Shown here: positions 34,306 through 43,181 of the stretch, piece by piece
Layout of the letters: each line of letters opens with the position of its first letter
Numbering within the stretch: position 1 is the stretch's first letter
Assembly: GCF_041583195.1 (NCBI RefSeq)
Contig: NZ_JBFHGL010000013.1
Span: forward strand, 1 to 49,837
DNA from: Sulfurimonas sp.
Lineage (GTDB): Bacteria > Campylobacterota > Campylobacteria > Campylobacterales > Sulfurimonadaceae
Reading direction: 5' to 3'
DNA: 49,837 bases
The notes under the pieces: generated by a model
What the model was told of the DNA's origin: nothing
What the model saw: only the letters and a program-made list of their open reading frames with translations
Databases searched by the model: none
Position numbers and translations under genes: made by a program

Positions 34306-35868
34306 TTATAATCCCGGTGCCTTCCACATTGAAGTTGTAATATTTTCATCTACTAAATTCAGTTGGGTCTCATAAGCCCAAATCCACTTTTTCTTAATCT
34401 CTTGATATTTTTCATAGTTATCCATATTTGGCTCGTATGTTTTTTCCCATTCAACCAAAGTCTCGGCTGCATCTACTATACTTGTGTATACCCCTGCTCC
34501 AACACCTGCACTCATTGCAGCTCCAAGTGCCGTAGCTTCTCTTACTTTTGGAATTTTAACTTTTTTACCCAGTACATCAGCTAAAGTCTGACTCCATAAT
34601 TCACCCTTACTTGCTCCGCCTGCAAAAACAACCTCGTCAAACTCTACGTTTGAGAACTCTTTAATATTTTCCAAATTTATAGCACTTACAATAGCGGCAT
34701 TTTCCTGTAAGGACTTAAACATAGATGCACGGTTGTATTTTGACTCATCGAGTCCTAAATTTAAAAAACTTGGGGATGCATGGTACCATTTACCGTATTT
34801 CATACTATCTGAAAAAATCGGAAGTATTCCATATGCGCCAACTGGAACAGACGCAGCTTTTTTCTCTAAAAGCTCATAAGTATCAATACCCATATCTTTG
34901 GCTTCAAGTTTCTCTAACTCGCAAAATGCATCACGAAACCATCTCATAACAAGTCCGCTGAAAAAAGTGATCCCCTCTGCTTGATTTAATCCTGATACTA
35001 CATGAGGGTTTACACGTATAGACATATCTTTTGGAGGCATTACATCATTTTTAATATTTACAACCTGTTGCCAAAAACTACCGCCCAAAATTGCAACTTG
35101 ATTCTCTTTTACAACTCCAAGCCCGGCAGAACCGAGTTGAACATCTCCTCCACCCATTACAACCTTTGTATTTGTCGATAGAGTTGTCTCTTCAGATGCT
35201 GTCTCTATAACATTTCCTATAATTGTACCTACCTCATAACAAGGCACAAAAATATCATCTTTAATGCCGACTTTCGTAGCCATAGACTTTTCCCAGTCAC
35301 GCGTCTTTAAATTAAATATACCAGTAGTTCCGCCATTACTTGGATCGCTTGCTATCTCACCGCTAAGTTTTGCCAGTACCCAATCACCGATCATAGACAT
35401 GTGAGCTACTTTTTCATAAAGTTCAGGTTTGTTATTTTTTAGCCAAAGTATTCTAGGTAATGCACCAAGGGCAAATGTCTGACCGCTTGTTGCATAAAAA
35501 TCTTCCTCTATGCCCTCTTCTAACTCTTTTAGATATTTGACTTCTACGCAAGCCCTTGCATCTACGTTCGCTACTCCCCATAACTCGTTACCGTATTTAT
35601 CATAAAGTACAATCCCCTCACGCATACTAGTTGCACTTAGGGCTAAAATATGTTCGGGTTCTATGTCAGCTTTTTGTATTGAATCTTTGATAACATCGCA
35701 TGTAAGAAGCCAGTTTTTCTCAAAATCAAAACTCATAGAGTTTGAAACACCATCTTCTTCTAAATGTGTCCACTCTTTTTGAGAAACTGATATTTGATTA
35801 CCTTTTGTATCAAAGATAACACTTCTAATACTTCCTGTTCCTGCATCTATAGCCATCAAGTAAGACAT
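34306..35868 (-). CDS. lsrK: Autoinducer-2 kinase LsrK-like (FGGY family)
   Basis: 520 aa. N-terminus YLMAIDAGTGSIRSVIFDTK, then SMREGIVLYDKYGNELWG, ANVDARA, SDPSNGGTTGIF, MGGGDVQLGSAGLGVV, GGSFWQQVVN, GLVMRWFRDAFCE, FAGGASKGELWSQ and C-terminus TTSMWKAPGL. These follow Escherichia coli LsrK along the whole length as I remember it, more closely than xylulo- or glycerol kinases. LsrK phosphorylates open-chain AI-2 (DPD), and is normally part of the enterobacterial lsr operon. Here it is flanked by a class II aldolase and mqnE, with metK and an ABM protein upstream. ATG start with AGAGG upstream. The true substrate could be a related deoxy- or thio-pentose. Confidence 0.88.
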   Translation of the reverse strand: MSYLMAIDAGTGSIRSVIFDTKGNQISVSQKEWTHLEEDGVSNSMSFDFEKNWLLTCDVIKDSIQKADIEPEHILALSATSMREGIVLYDKYGNELWGVANVDARACVEVKYLKELEEGIEEDFYATSGQTFALGALPRILWLKNNKPELYEKVAHMSMIGDWVLAKLSGEIASDPSNGGTTGIFNLKTRDWEKSMATKVGIKDDIFVPCYEVGTIIGNVIETASEETTLSTNTKVVMGGGDVQLGSAGLGVVKENQVAILGGSFWQQVVNIKNDVMPPKDMSIRVNPHVVSGLNQAEGITFFSGLVMRWFRDAFCELEKLEAKDMGIDTYELLEKKAASVPVGAYGILPIFSDSMKYGKWYHASPSFLNLGLDESKYNRASMFKSLQENAAIVSAINLENIKEFSNVEFDEVVFAGGASKGELWSQTLADVLGKKVKIPKVREATALGAAMSAGVGAGVYTSIVDAAETLVEWEKTYEPNMDNYEKYQEIKKKWIWAYETQLNLVDENITTSMWKAPGL

Positions 35869-35916
35869 ATAACCTCTTTTACTTTTTCAATTTTACTAAA
35901 GAAACTTTTGACAAAG

Positions 35917-37080
35917 TCAAACCGCTTTCGCTAGTTTTGCTTGTTCTAGTTCCCAGTATTCCATCTCGAAACTATCTTTTAGAGAGATACTCTCATACCC
36001 GCCAAGCTTATCAGCGCGTAGTACTGCCGTCATTGTATGTTCTATAACATCATTGATCACATCAGCTTCTTTTTGAGTCTTGCCAAAACTTACAATTCCA
36101 AAACCTTTAATAACTGCATATTTTGGATTTGCATCAAGCATGATCTCATCTTTAGAAAATTTTTCAAAATATTTTTTATATTCAGATTTATAACTATCTA
36201 AAGCCGTAGCGATATTTTCATCCTCCAAAACTAAAGGATGACGTTTTGTTCTTATGATATGTTCAGGCGTTAAAACTCCGCGAGTAACTTTACTTCTTAA
36301 ATCATCTTGTGAAGCATAAGTAAGTGCAAGATCAGACTGGTTTACATTTATAAACTCGGCACCGACTTTTTCTTTTAACTGATCTATATTAAATTCAACA
36401 GGAGTTTTTGATATAAGTTCTAACTTTGCATTCTCTTCTAAAAACTCTTCAGCGCAAGTCACTGCATCGATCATCTTATCATAAGATCTTTTAGCATCGT
36501 CATCAAATGTAAATATTCCGTGGTTATGTAATATGATCCCTTCAATTGTATCCCAATCCAAACCTTTTGTCATTTCATAAATTGTGCGAGCTAAAATAAA
36601 TCCAGGCATTACATATGGTACTATCAAAAAGTTCGGGTAAACTTTTTTAATATTATCCAGTCCTGTTTTTGAGTTTGAAATAGTTACAACAGCATCCGCA
36701 TGAGTGTGATCAACCACTTTGTATGGGATAAGTGCATGCAAGATAGCTTCAACAGATGGGTTTGGAGCAGTTTTATCTATCATAGCAGCTTTTTGTCCAC
36801 TAACCATATCTGAATCGCTAAGCTTCTCCAACTTTGCCATCTCTAAAAGTGTAGACATTTTAACAGGTGCAAAACCTTCAGCTTTTATACTTAGAAGATC
36901 CCAACCTGAACCTTTTACAAGTAAGATCTCTTCACCGTCTAGAACAGTTTTTACAGAGGTATTTCCACCTCCGTGAAGTACAAGCTCATCACTCCTGCCT
37001 AAAAGGTTAGATGTATACACGCGAAGCTCCAGATCTGTTTTATAGTTTTTAGCTTCCTCGTCACTCCAAAGGTTTTTCAT
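35917..37080 (-). CDS. Class II aldolase/adducin-family sugar-phosphate aldolase
   Basis: Start taken at the ATG 37080 (MKNLWSDEEAK..., 387 aa) because AAGG lies 6 nt upstream; an ATG at 37134 would overlap metK by 46 nt. The domain resembles the aldolase half of the bifunctional RhaE/YuxG proteins but without the C-terminal dehydrogenase. Features: LHGGGNTSVK, VKGSGWDL, the Zn-ligand pair HTHADAV, and LHNHGIFTF with a third histidine. It would cleave a ketose 1-phosphate to DHAP and an aldehyde. Lying between metK (8-nt gap) and lsrK (48-nt gap), it probably acts after the kinase. A TTTGAC/GTCAAA hairpin lies at its stop codon. Confidence 0.82.
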   Translation of the reverse strand: MKNLWSDEEAKNYKTDLELRVYTSNLLGRSDELVLHGGGNTSVKTVLDGEEILLVKGSGWDLLSIKAEGFAPVKMSTLLEMAKLEKLSDSDMVSGQKAAMIDKTAPNPSVEAILHALIPYKVVDHTHADAVVTISNSKTGLDNIKKVYPNFLIVPYVMPGFILARTIYEMTKGLDWDTIEGIILHNHGIFTFDDDAKRSYDKMIDAVTCAEEFLEENAKLELISKTPVEFNIDQLKEKVGAEFINVNQSDLALTYASQDDLRSKVTRGVLTPEHIIRTKRHPLVLEDENIATALDSYKSEYKKYFEKFSKDEIMLDANPKYAVIKGFGIVSFGKTQKEADVINDVIEHTMTAVLRADKLGGYESISLKDSFEMEYWELEQAKLAKAV

Positions 37081-37088
37081 CTGTAACC

Positions 37089-38288
37089 TTATTTTAACTT
37101 GGCAAAAATATCCATAGCATCTAGTTTTTCCCATGGATAATCACTTTGACCAACTTGACCGCGGGCTGCTACATCTGCATATAAAAAGTTTTCTTCGCTT
37201 GGATGATCTAGTCCAAATTTATCCGTAATCCAATTAGGTGTTAAAGAAAAGTTTTCACTTACAAATTCTGATAATTTATCATCATTAAGACCTTCAACTA
37301 CAGTACCGTACGTATCTACAGAAACAGATGTAGGTCTTGCAACACCAATAGCATAAGAGATCTGAACATTACATTTTTTAGCGTAACCGCTTGCTACAAT
37401 ATGCTTAGCTAACCATCTAGCAGCATAAAGTCCACTTCTGTCAACTTTTGTATAATCTTTTGAACTCTGAGCACCACCACCAATTGGTGCATATCCACCA
37501 AAGCTATCAACAATAAGTTTTCTACCAGTTAAACCACTATCATGTAAAGATGAGTGATTTACATAGCGTCCTGTTGGATTTAAGTGTATTATAGTTTTTT
37601 CAGGATGGTATAGGTCAGTTGGAAGTCCAGTGTCATCGATTAGACCCTGAAGAAGTTCTCTAACCTCTACTATATCCATATCTTCGTTTGATGGAGCCGA
37701 TACAACTATTGTATGGATAGACTGAGGATTACAGTTTTCAAAGTTTTCCTTTGTACCATAATCAAGAGTTACCTGAGTTTTTATATCAACGCCTAGTTTA
37801 TGGTTGTGTTTTAGTGCATAGTGATAGACTTTGTCACTTAACATTCTTGCATAAGTTATAGCTGCAGGCATATAATCTGCCGTCTCACTTGAAGCATAAC
37901 CAAACATAATTCCCTGATCCCCTGCTCCAACTTCACCGTCTTCTTGATCAACACCCTGATTGATATCTGGAGATTGTCTATTTAAAAGTACTTGAACTTT
38001 AACATCATCAGGATGCAGACACTGTTCTTTTGTAAAAGCACTCTTACCATCATAGCCAATACCTGCAAGTGCATCTTTTACTATCTGTACATATTCAGCT
38101 TCACTTACATTTGCATTTGACGTTACTTCACCACCTATAATAACATGTTTACCTGCTACAAAAACTTCGCTCGCAACTCTGCTTTTTGGATCTTCTATGA
38201 TCAGTCTGTCAACTATACTGTCTGCAATAATATCTGCACATTTATCCGGATGACCTGGGCTTACTACCTCACTTGTAAATAGATACAT
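37089..38288 (-). CDS. metK: S-adenosylmethionine synthetase
   Basis: 399 aa. The N-terminal domain has GHPDKCADIIADSIVD; the active site has GAGDQGIMFGYA; the P-loop-like segment reads GGGAQSSKDYTKVDRSG, slightly different from the common GGGAFSGKDPTKVDRS. RTP-like TGRYVNHSS and DKFGLDHP are also present. It makes SAM from ATP and methionine. Its ATG shares one base with the stop of the ABM gene (TAATG), so it is translationally coupled to it. It supplies the substrate for mqnE in the same operon and the precursor of AI-2. Confidence 0.96.
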   Translation of the reverse strand: MYLFTSEVVSPGHPDKCADIIADSIVDRLIIEDPKSRVASEVFVAGKHVIIGGEVTSNANVSEAEYVQIVKDALAGIGYDGKSAFTKEQCLHPDDVKVQVLLNRQSPDINQGVDQEDGEVGAGDQGIMFGYASSETADYMPAAITYARMLSDKVYHYALKHNHKLGVDIKTQVTLDYGTKENFENCNPQSIHTIVVSAPSNEDMDIVEVRELLQGLIDDTGLPTDLYHPEKTIIHLNPTGRYVNHSSLHDSGLTGRKLIVDSFGGYAPIGGGAQSSKDYTKVDRSGLYAARWLAKHIVASGYAKKCNVQISYAIGVARPTSVSVDTYGTVVEGLNDDKLSEFVSENFSLTPNWITDKFGLDHPSEENFLYADVAARGQVGQSDYPWEKLDAMDIFAKLK

Positions 38289-38581
38289 TATCCTAAAACC
38301 TCCAATTCATCTGTATATTTTTTCTCACAATACGGCTCATACGAAGATTTATAAACTGCATAATGTGAACTTGCTTTATGACCATCTAAAGCAGCTTCAT
38401 CACGCCAACTCTCATAAGCCATAAATTTTCTAGGATTGTTTTGATATTGAAATATTTCATAAAATATACATCCATCCTCAGCTTTACTTGGCTTTACCAT
38501 GGCGCTTAAAAGCTCTTTCATCATTTCGATACTTGCATCGTCATCTTTTGCTATAAAAGTTACTCTTTTTGTAATAGTCAT
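38288..38581 (-). CDS. ABM-domain protein (LsrG/YgiN-like)
   Basis: 97 aa, one antibiotic-biosynthesis-monooxygenase ferredoxin-like domain: KRVTFIAKDDDASIEMMKE, EDGCIFYEIFQYQNNPRKF and YESWRDEAALDGHKAS, followed by HYAVYKSS. Size and motif order match LsrG (isomerase of phospho-DPD) and YgiN quinol monooxygenases. Its position as first gene in an operon with an LsrK-like kinase makes LsrG-like activity attractive, but the family is too diverse to fix the reaction from sequence. ATG start after TTGAGG. It is divergent from glnD across a 188-nt gap. Confidence 0.8.
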   Translation of the reverse strand: MTITKRVTFIAKDDDASIEMMKELLSAMVKPSKAEDGCIFYEIFQYQNNPRKFMAYESWRDEAALDGHKASSHYAVYKSSYEPYCEKKYTDELEVLG

Positions 38582-38597
38582 TTAGGTTTACCTCAAT

Positions 38598-38667
38598 GTA
38601 GTGACAATCTTTTTAACGAGCATAATTTTCAAAAATATTGCCGGAAAAAAGAAAAAATTGTCACTAC
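38598..38667. promoter_or_regulatory. Inverted repeat/long stem in the ABM-metK-lsrK leader
   Basis: GTAGTGACAAT at 38598-38608 is repeated exactly inverted as ATTGTCACTAC at 38657-38667. Read on the minus strand the pairing extends to about 17 bp (one G-U, then five A-U) around a loop of about 37 nt. The stem ends about 4 nt before the TTGAGG ribosome-binding region of the ABM gene. It may be an RNA leader element for the metK operon or a pair of operator half-sites between divergent promoters. It does not match a SAM-I or SAM-II consensus that I know. Confidence 0.55.
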
Positions 38668-38733
38668 TCTCTTTCTTTCTATTATTGTTTATAATTTAAT
38701 CTATGGGATTATATCAAATTAATCCATTTACAT

Positions 38734-38739
38734 TATAAT
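38734..38739 (+). promoter_or_regulatory. Likely -10 box of glnD-glmS
   Basis: A perfect TATAAT at 38734-38739 lies 31 nt before the TTG start of glnD, in an AT-rich stretch (TTTACATTATAATGTC). No clear -35 hexamer is seen, as is common in Campylobacterota. Confidence 0.5.
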
Positions 38740-38769
38740 GTCTTATGAAGATAATGAAGGAATAACTGC

Positions 38770-41274
38770 TTGGATATTAAATTACAGATAGAAGATGTTA
38801 TAGAACAAAATGGTAGCGACTTTGAACTTAGCAAGCTTTTTAAAGAATACATAAAAGAGTATAAAACTTCTCTGCCTGAACTTTTTAAGTCTAATCAGGG
38901 TAAAGATTTTTTAGTAAAACATACTAAACAACTAGATTCTATAATAAAATTGATGTATAACACTATTCTTCGTCGTACATTTGGAAACTATCTTCCTATG
39001 AGGAATTCTATTCCAATCAGTGTAGTAGCCTTAGGTAGTTATGGACGCGAACAATTATGTGTACATAGTGATATAGATCTTTTGATCGTTTATCATGAAA
39101 TAGAGGGTTATAACTCTAAACAGATAATAGAAAAACTTTTTTATCTAGCCCTTGATTCAGGACTTAAACTAGGTCACCGTGTACATGAAGTCAGTGACCT
39201 CTTTCACGCAAGTCAAGAAGATATTACTATCCGTACATCTTTAATGGAAGCAAGATTTATTACAGGTTCAAGCTTTACTTGGCATGCTACGCAAAGAGAA
39301 TTAAACAAAATCCGTTTATATAAACAAAAAGAATTCATATTACAAAAAGTTGAAGAGTCTCAACTAAGAAGAAAAAAATATCCTACTTCTATGCAACCAA
39401 ACATTAAAGAGAGTGTAGGTGGGCTTAGAGATTCTAACCTTATATTTTGGGTAGCACAGACCATTTTCGGTGTAGACTCATTAAGAGATCTCTGTGGAGA
39501 AGTTTTCTCAGATGATGAGTATAAGGAGTACCGTATAGCTTTAGAGCTGCTATTTAGATTAAGAAGTGCACTACATATTATAAGCGGTAAACAAGAAGAC
39601 AGGCTACAGCTTCAGATTATGCCTGAAGCTGCCAAAATTCTCGGATTTAAAAATGAACAAAAACTTGTATCAAAGATACTTGAAGCTCAATGGCGTATTA
39701 GTAACTTTACACAAATATTTGTCAAAAAAATGGTGCGCCCATATATAGAGAAACAAGCATATATAACAAAATTTAGACACAATAGAATTCAAAAAGGTAT
39801 ATATTTACTGGAAAATAGAATATACGCATCATTTAATCTTAAAAACCTCTCAATAGATGAACTTTTAGAGATACTTGTAAACTTAGAAGACAAACCATAT
39901 AATTTTGATGCAGGTTTTTTAAAACAATTTACATACACGAATATAACATCTCCTCTAAAACCATCAACACATAAACTAATAAAACGACTTTTACAAAAAA
40001 ATAATATTTACTGCTTTTTAAAACTTTTTTATGACTCTGGAGTATTGCATAAACTATTTCATAACTTTAAAAAAGTTATGTTTCTACCACAGTTTGACGG
40101 TTATCACCATTACCCGGTAGATATACATTCTATAAAGTGTGTAGAAGCACTTGAGAATATAAAAGAGCCTTTTATAAAAAATTTACATGATGAACTTAGT
40201 GATGATGAAAAGCTGCTTTTAAAAGTCGTTGTTTTATTTCACGATACTGGTAAAGGAAGGAAACAAGATCATAGCGAAGTCGGTGCAAAATTAGTAGCAC
40301 CATACATAAAAAAACTAGACCTGTCTGAAGAGTTACAAAAAAGAGCTATTGTTTTAGTTAAACATCATGTACATATGAGTGGTGTAGCTTTTAAAGAAAA
40401 TATACATAATGAAAAAACATTATATAAATTTATGTCTAACGTTATAGATGAAAAAAACCTAAAGCTACTATACATATTAACATATGCAGACATAAACGGT
40501 GTTGGTAAAGATATATACACATCTTTTTACTCTAAATTATTATATGAATTATATGTTAATGCACTAGAAGTATCACAAAACTCCGATCGAATTACAGATG
40601 CTAAAAGACGTCTTATTATAGAAAAACGTGTTAAAAACCTTGAAGAATTTAAACTTCTTCCAAAAACTTTTCAGAAAAAAATCCTTACGATTGAGAGTAA
40701 TCTGTTTTTCTTTAAACACTCTCCTCAAGAGATTATAAAAATTGCAAAAAAAGCAAAAGAAACTAAAGAATTCCAATACTTTGCAGATAATGAGAAATCT
40801 TTAATTATAGAGATTTATAGAAAAGTACCACTAAATATAGGTTTTTTACTCTCAACTCTTAGTCATTTAGATGTTGGAACAATGGAGATTCTTACACTTT
40901 TTGATGATATAAAATACTTCAGAATTGAATTTAAGAAAAATGTATACGGTGCTGAACTAATGGACGTTGAAGAGATTATAGAAGCTGCTTTTGATATGGA
41001 CAGAGTTGTCGAGAATAAAAATATTGAAATTAAGAAAGAAGAGATCACGATAGACTGTGATCATTCACTCGCACATGCAGAGCTGAATATAAATACAAAA
41101 AACCAAATTGGACTACTTGCATATATGATGGATGCATTTGAAAAACTAGGCATAAATATAGCAAGTGCAAAAATACACTCAACAAAATACAAAGTAAGAG
41201 ATAGCTTTTTAATGAGTAAACAAAATAATATATGTAATAATGTCGAAAAAATTTATGATCTGCTAACAAAATAA
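38770..41274 (+). CDS. glnD: PII uridylyltransferase/uridylyl-removing enzyme
   Basis: 834 aa (E. coli 890). Nucleotidyltransferase domain with VVALGSYGREQLCVHSDIDL near residue 90; helical domain; HD domain with YHHYPVDIHSIK and VLFHDTGKGRKQDHSEVGAK; then two ACT domains, the first diverged, the second AELNINTKNQIGLLAYM at the end. It modifies PII on Tyr51 according to glutamine level. The start is TTG, 8 nt after AAGGA; the ATG triplets just upstream are out of frame or closed by a stop. Its target, a PII with Tyr51, is encoded at 49258-49596. glmS follows after 9 nt. Confidence 0.93.
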   Translation: MDIKLQIEDVIEQNGSDFELSKLFKEYIKEYKTSLPELFKSNQGKDFLVKHTKQLDSIIKLMYNTILRRTFGNYLPMRNSIPISVVALGSYGREQLCVHSDIDLLIVYHEIEGYNSKQIIEKLFYLALDSGLKLGHRVHEVSDLFHASQEDITIRTSLMEARFITGSSFTWHATQRELNKIRLYKQKEFILQKVEESQLRRKKYPTSMQPNIKESVGGLRDSNLIFWVAQTIFGVDSLRDLCGEVFSDDEYKEYRIALELLFRLRSALHIISGKQEDRLQLQIMPEAAKILGFKNEQKLVSKILEAQWRISNFTQIFVKKMVRPYIEKQAYITKFRHNRIQKGIYLLENRIYASFNLKNLSIDELLEILVNLEDKPYNFDAGFLKQFTYTNITSPLKPSTHKLIKRLLQKNNIYCFLKLFYDSGVLHKLFHNFKKVMFLPQFDGYHHYPVDIHSIKCVEALENIKEPFIKNLHDELSDDEKLLLKVVVLFHDTGKGRKQDHSEVGAKLVAPYIKKLDLSEELQKRAIVLVKHHVHMSGVAFKENIHNEKTLYKFMSNVIDEKNLKLLYILTYADINGVGKDIYTSFYSKLLYELYVNALEVSQNSDRITDAKRRLIIEKRVKNLEEFKLLPKTFQKKILTIESNLFFFKHSPQEIIKIAKKAKETKEFQYFADNEKSLIIEIYRKVPLNIGFLLSTLSHLDVGTMEILTLFDDIKYFRIEFKKNVYGAELMDVEEIIEAAFDMDRVVENKNIEIKKEEITIDCDHSLAHAELNINTKNQIGLLAYMMDAFEKLGINIASAKIHSTKYKVRDSFLMSKQNNICNNVEKIYDLLTK

Positions 41275-41283
41275 GGTAAATAT

Positions 41284-43098
41284 ATGTGTGGAATTGTTGG
41301 ATACCTAGGAAAAGATAATACAAAAGAGATACTTCTTAATGGTTTAAAAGAACTAGAATACCGTGGATATGATTCAGCAGGTATAGCTGTTTTACAAGAC
41401 GGTGAATTTTCTAACTACAAAGCTGTCGGAAAACTAGTAAACTTAGAAGAGAAAACAAAAGATTTTATAACAGATAAATTTGCAGTTGGAATCGGTCATA
41501 CACGCTGGGCTACACACGGTAAACCGACTGAAATAAATGCACATCCGCACTTAGGTGAGAGTTCATATGTAGTTCACAACGGTATAATTGAGAACTATTC
41601 TGAACTAAAAAAAGAGTTAGTTCAAAGCGGAGTAAATTTTTTAAGTCAGACAGATACAGAAGTTATAGTTCATCAGTTTGAAAAAAATCTACAAACAGCT
41701 TCTAATGAATTTGAAGCATTCTCAAAAACAATTAGTGAATTAGAAGGTGCATATGCAACTTTAATAGTAACAAAATCACGTCCTGATACTATATTTTTTG
41801 CAAAGCACGGATCTCCAATGCTAGTTGGAATCAATGATAAAAATGAAAAGTTTTTTGCATCGTCAGATTCCCCTTTAATAGGTTTGGCTCGTGAAGTCAA
41901 CTACTTTGAAGACGGTGACTATGGTTATGTCAGCAAAGATGATATTAAAATTTATGATATGGATGGTAAAGAGAAAAAGCCGAACTTTACAACCCTAAAT
42001 TCAGATAAATTATCAGCTCAAAAAGACGGTTACCGCTTCTTTATGGAAAAAGAAATTTATGAGCAAAGTGATGTTATAGCAGATACTCTGCTTGGGCGCT
42101 TAAATGACGACGAAATCATATTTGAAGAATTAGATCAAAATCTTTTTGATGGGATTGAAGAGATCAAACTATGTGCCTGCGGTACATCATACCATGCTGC
42201 TTTAACAGCTTCATATATGTTTGAGCGCTATTCAAAAATAAGATGTTCTGTTGAGATCGCTAGTGAATTTAGATACCGCCAGCCAATCATGAATCAAAAC
42301 ACTCTTTTTGTAGTAATCTCTCAAAGCGGTGAAACTGCAGATACACTTGAAACACTTAAAATGGCAAAAAAAGCAGGTTTAAAAACTCTTGTTATTTGTA
42401 ATGTTGACAACTCTTCAATGGTGCGTGAAGCGAATGCTAGTATATTAACTCGTGCAGGCATAGAAAAAGGTGTAGCTTCTACAAAAGCATTTGCTACTCA
42501 AGTTACCGTATTTTGGATGCTTAGTTTATATATAGCGAAACTAAAAAATTCTATGAGTGCAAATGAGATAAAACACCAGATAGACTTATTACGAGAAGTT
42601 CCTTCAAGTGTAAAAGTAAATGATGAGATGCATGAAAGAATTAAGCGTTTATCTAAACGTTATCTTCACGGACATGGTTTTTTCTTTATTGGACGCGATA
42701 TATTTTATCCACTTGCACTAGAGGGTGCCTTAAAATTAAAAGAGATCAGCTATCTTCATGCAGAGGGTTATCCAAGTGGTGAAATGAAACACGGTCCAAT
42801 AGCACTTGCTGATCCTGAACTTTTTACAATAGCTCTGCTACCGGAACACTTACTATATGAAAAATCTAAAAGTAATGTAGAGGAATTAAGTGCAAGAGAC
42901 TCTACTATATGTGCCATATCTTCAAAAGAGTTTGACAAAGCAGATGACTTTATACAAATAAATAAATGTAAAGACTATATGCTGGAATTTTTTGAGATGA
43001 TGATTGTTGTTCAAATACTATCATTGGAGATCTCTATACGCCTTGGTAACGATGTAGATATGCCAAGGAATTTAGCAAAAAGTGTAACTGTAGAATAA
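41284..43098 (+). CDS. glmS: Glutamine-fructose-6-phosphate aminotransferase
   Basis: 604 aa. N-terminal glutaminase domain with nucleophile Cys2 (MCGIVGYLG), GYDSAGIAV and HTRWATHG. Two SIS domains follow (LCACGTSYHAAL; VVISQSGETADTLE; SYLHAEGYPSGEMKHGP), and the C-terminus DMPRNLAKSVTVE carries the conserved tail. It makes glucosamine-6-P, the entry to UDP-GlcNAc. That feeds peptidoglycan, LPS and the wbp pathway of this window. It is probably co-transcribed with glnD (9-nt gap; RBS AAGG), placing amino-sugar synthesis in the same transcript as nitrogen sensing. Confidence 0.96.
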   Translation: MCGIVGYLGKDNTKEILLNGLKELEYRGYDSAGIAVLQDGEFSNYKAVGKLVNLEEKTKDFITDKFAVGIGHTRWATHGKPTEINAHPHLGESSYVVHNGIIENYSELKKELVQSGVNFLSQTDTEVIVHQFEKNLQTASNEFEAFSKTISELEGAYATLIVTKSRPDTIFFAKHGSPMLVGINDKNEKFFASSDSPLIGLAREVNYFEDGDYGYVSKDDIKIYDMDGKEKKPNFTTLNSDKLSAQKDGYRFFMEKEIYEQSDVIADTLLGRLNDDEIIFEELDQNLFDGIEEIKLCACGTSYHAALTASYMFERYSKIRCSVEIASEFRYRQPIMNQNTLFVVISQSGETADTLETLKMAKKAGLKTLVICNVDNSSMVREANASILTRAGIEKGVASTKAFATQVTVFWMLSLYIAKLKNSMSANEIKHQIDLLREVPSSVKVNDEMHERIKRLSKRYLHGHGFFFIGRDIFYPLALEGALKLKEISYLHAEGYPSGEMKHGPIALADPELFTIALLPEHLLYEKSKSNVEELSARDSTICAISSKEFDKADDFIQINKCKDYMLEFFEMMIVVQILSLEISIRLGNDVDMPRNLAKSVTVE

Positions 43099-43181
43099 AG
43101 GATAATTTTTACAATTTCAAAATATATTAAATTATATTAAGATATGATAATTAATTCAAATCTTAATATAAGCGAATATAT

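Noticed and set aside
37080-37134. Longer start for the aldolase at 37134
   Set aside because: It would overlap metK by 46 nt, and the added residues do not look like the family; the ATG at 37080 has an AAGG 6 nt upstream.
38582-38769. Known SAM riboswitch upstream of metK
   Set aside because: The stem is long and simple; the conserved multi-helix core of SAM-I and the short pseudoknot of SAM-II are not seen.
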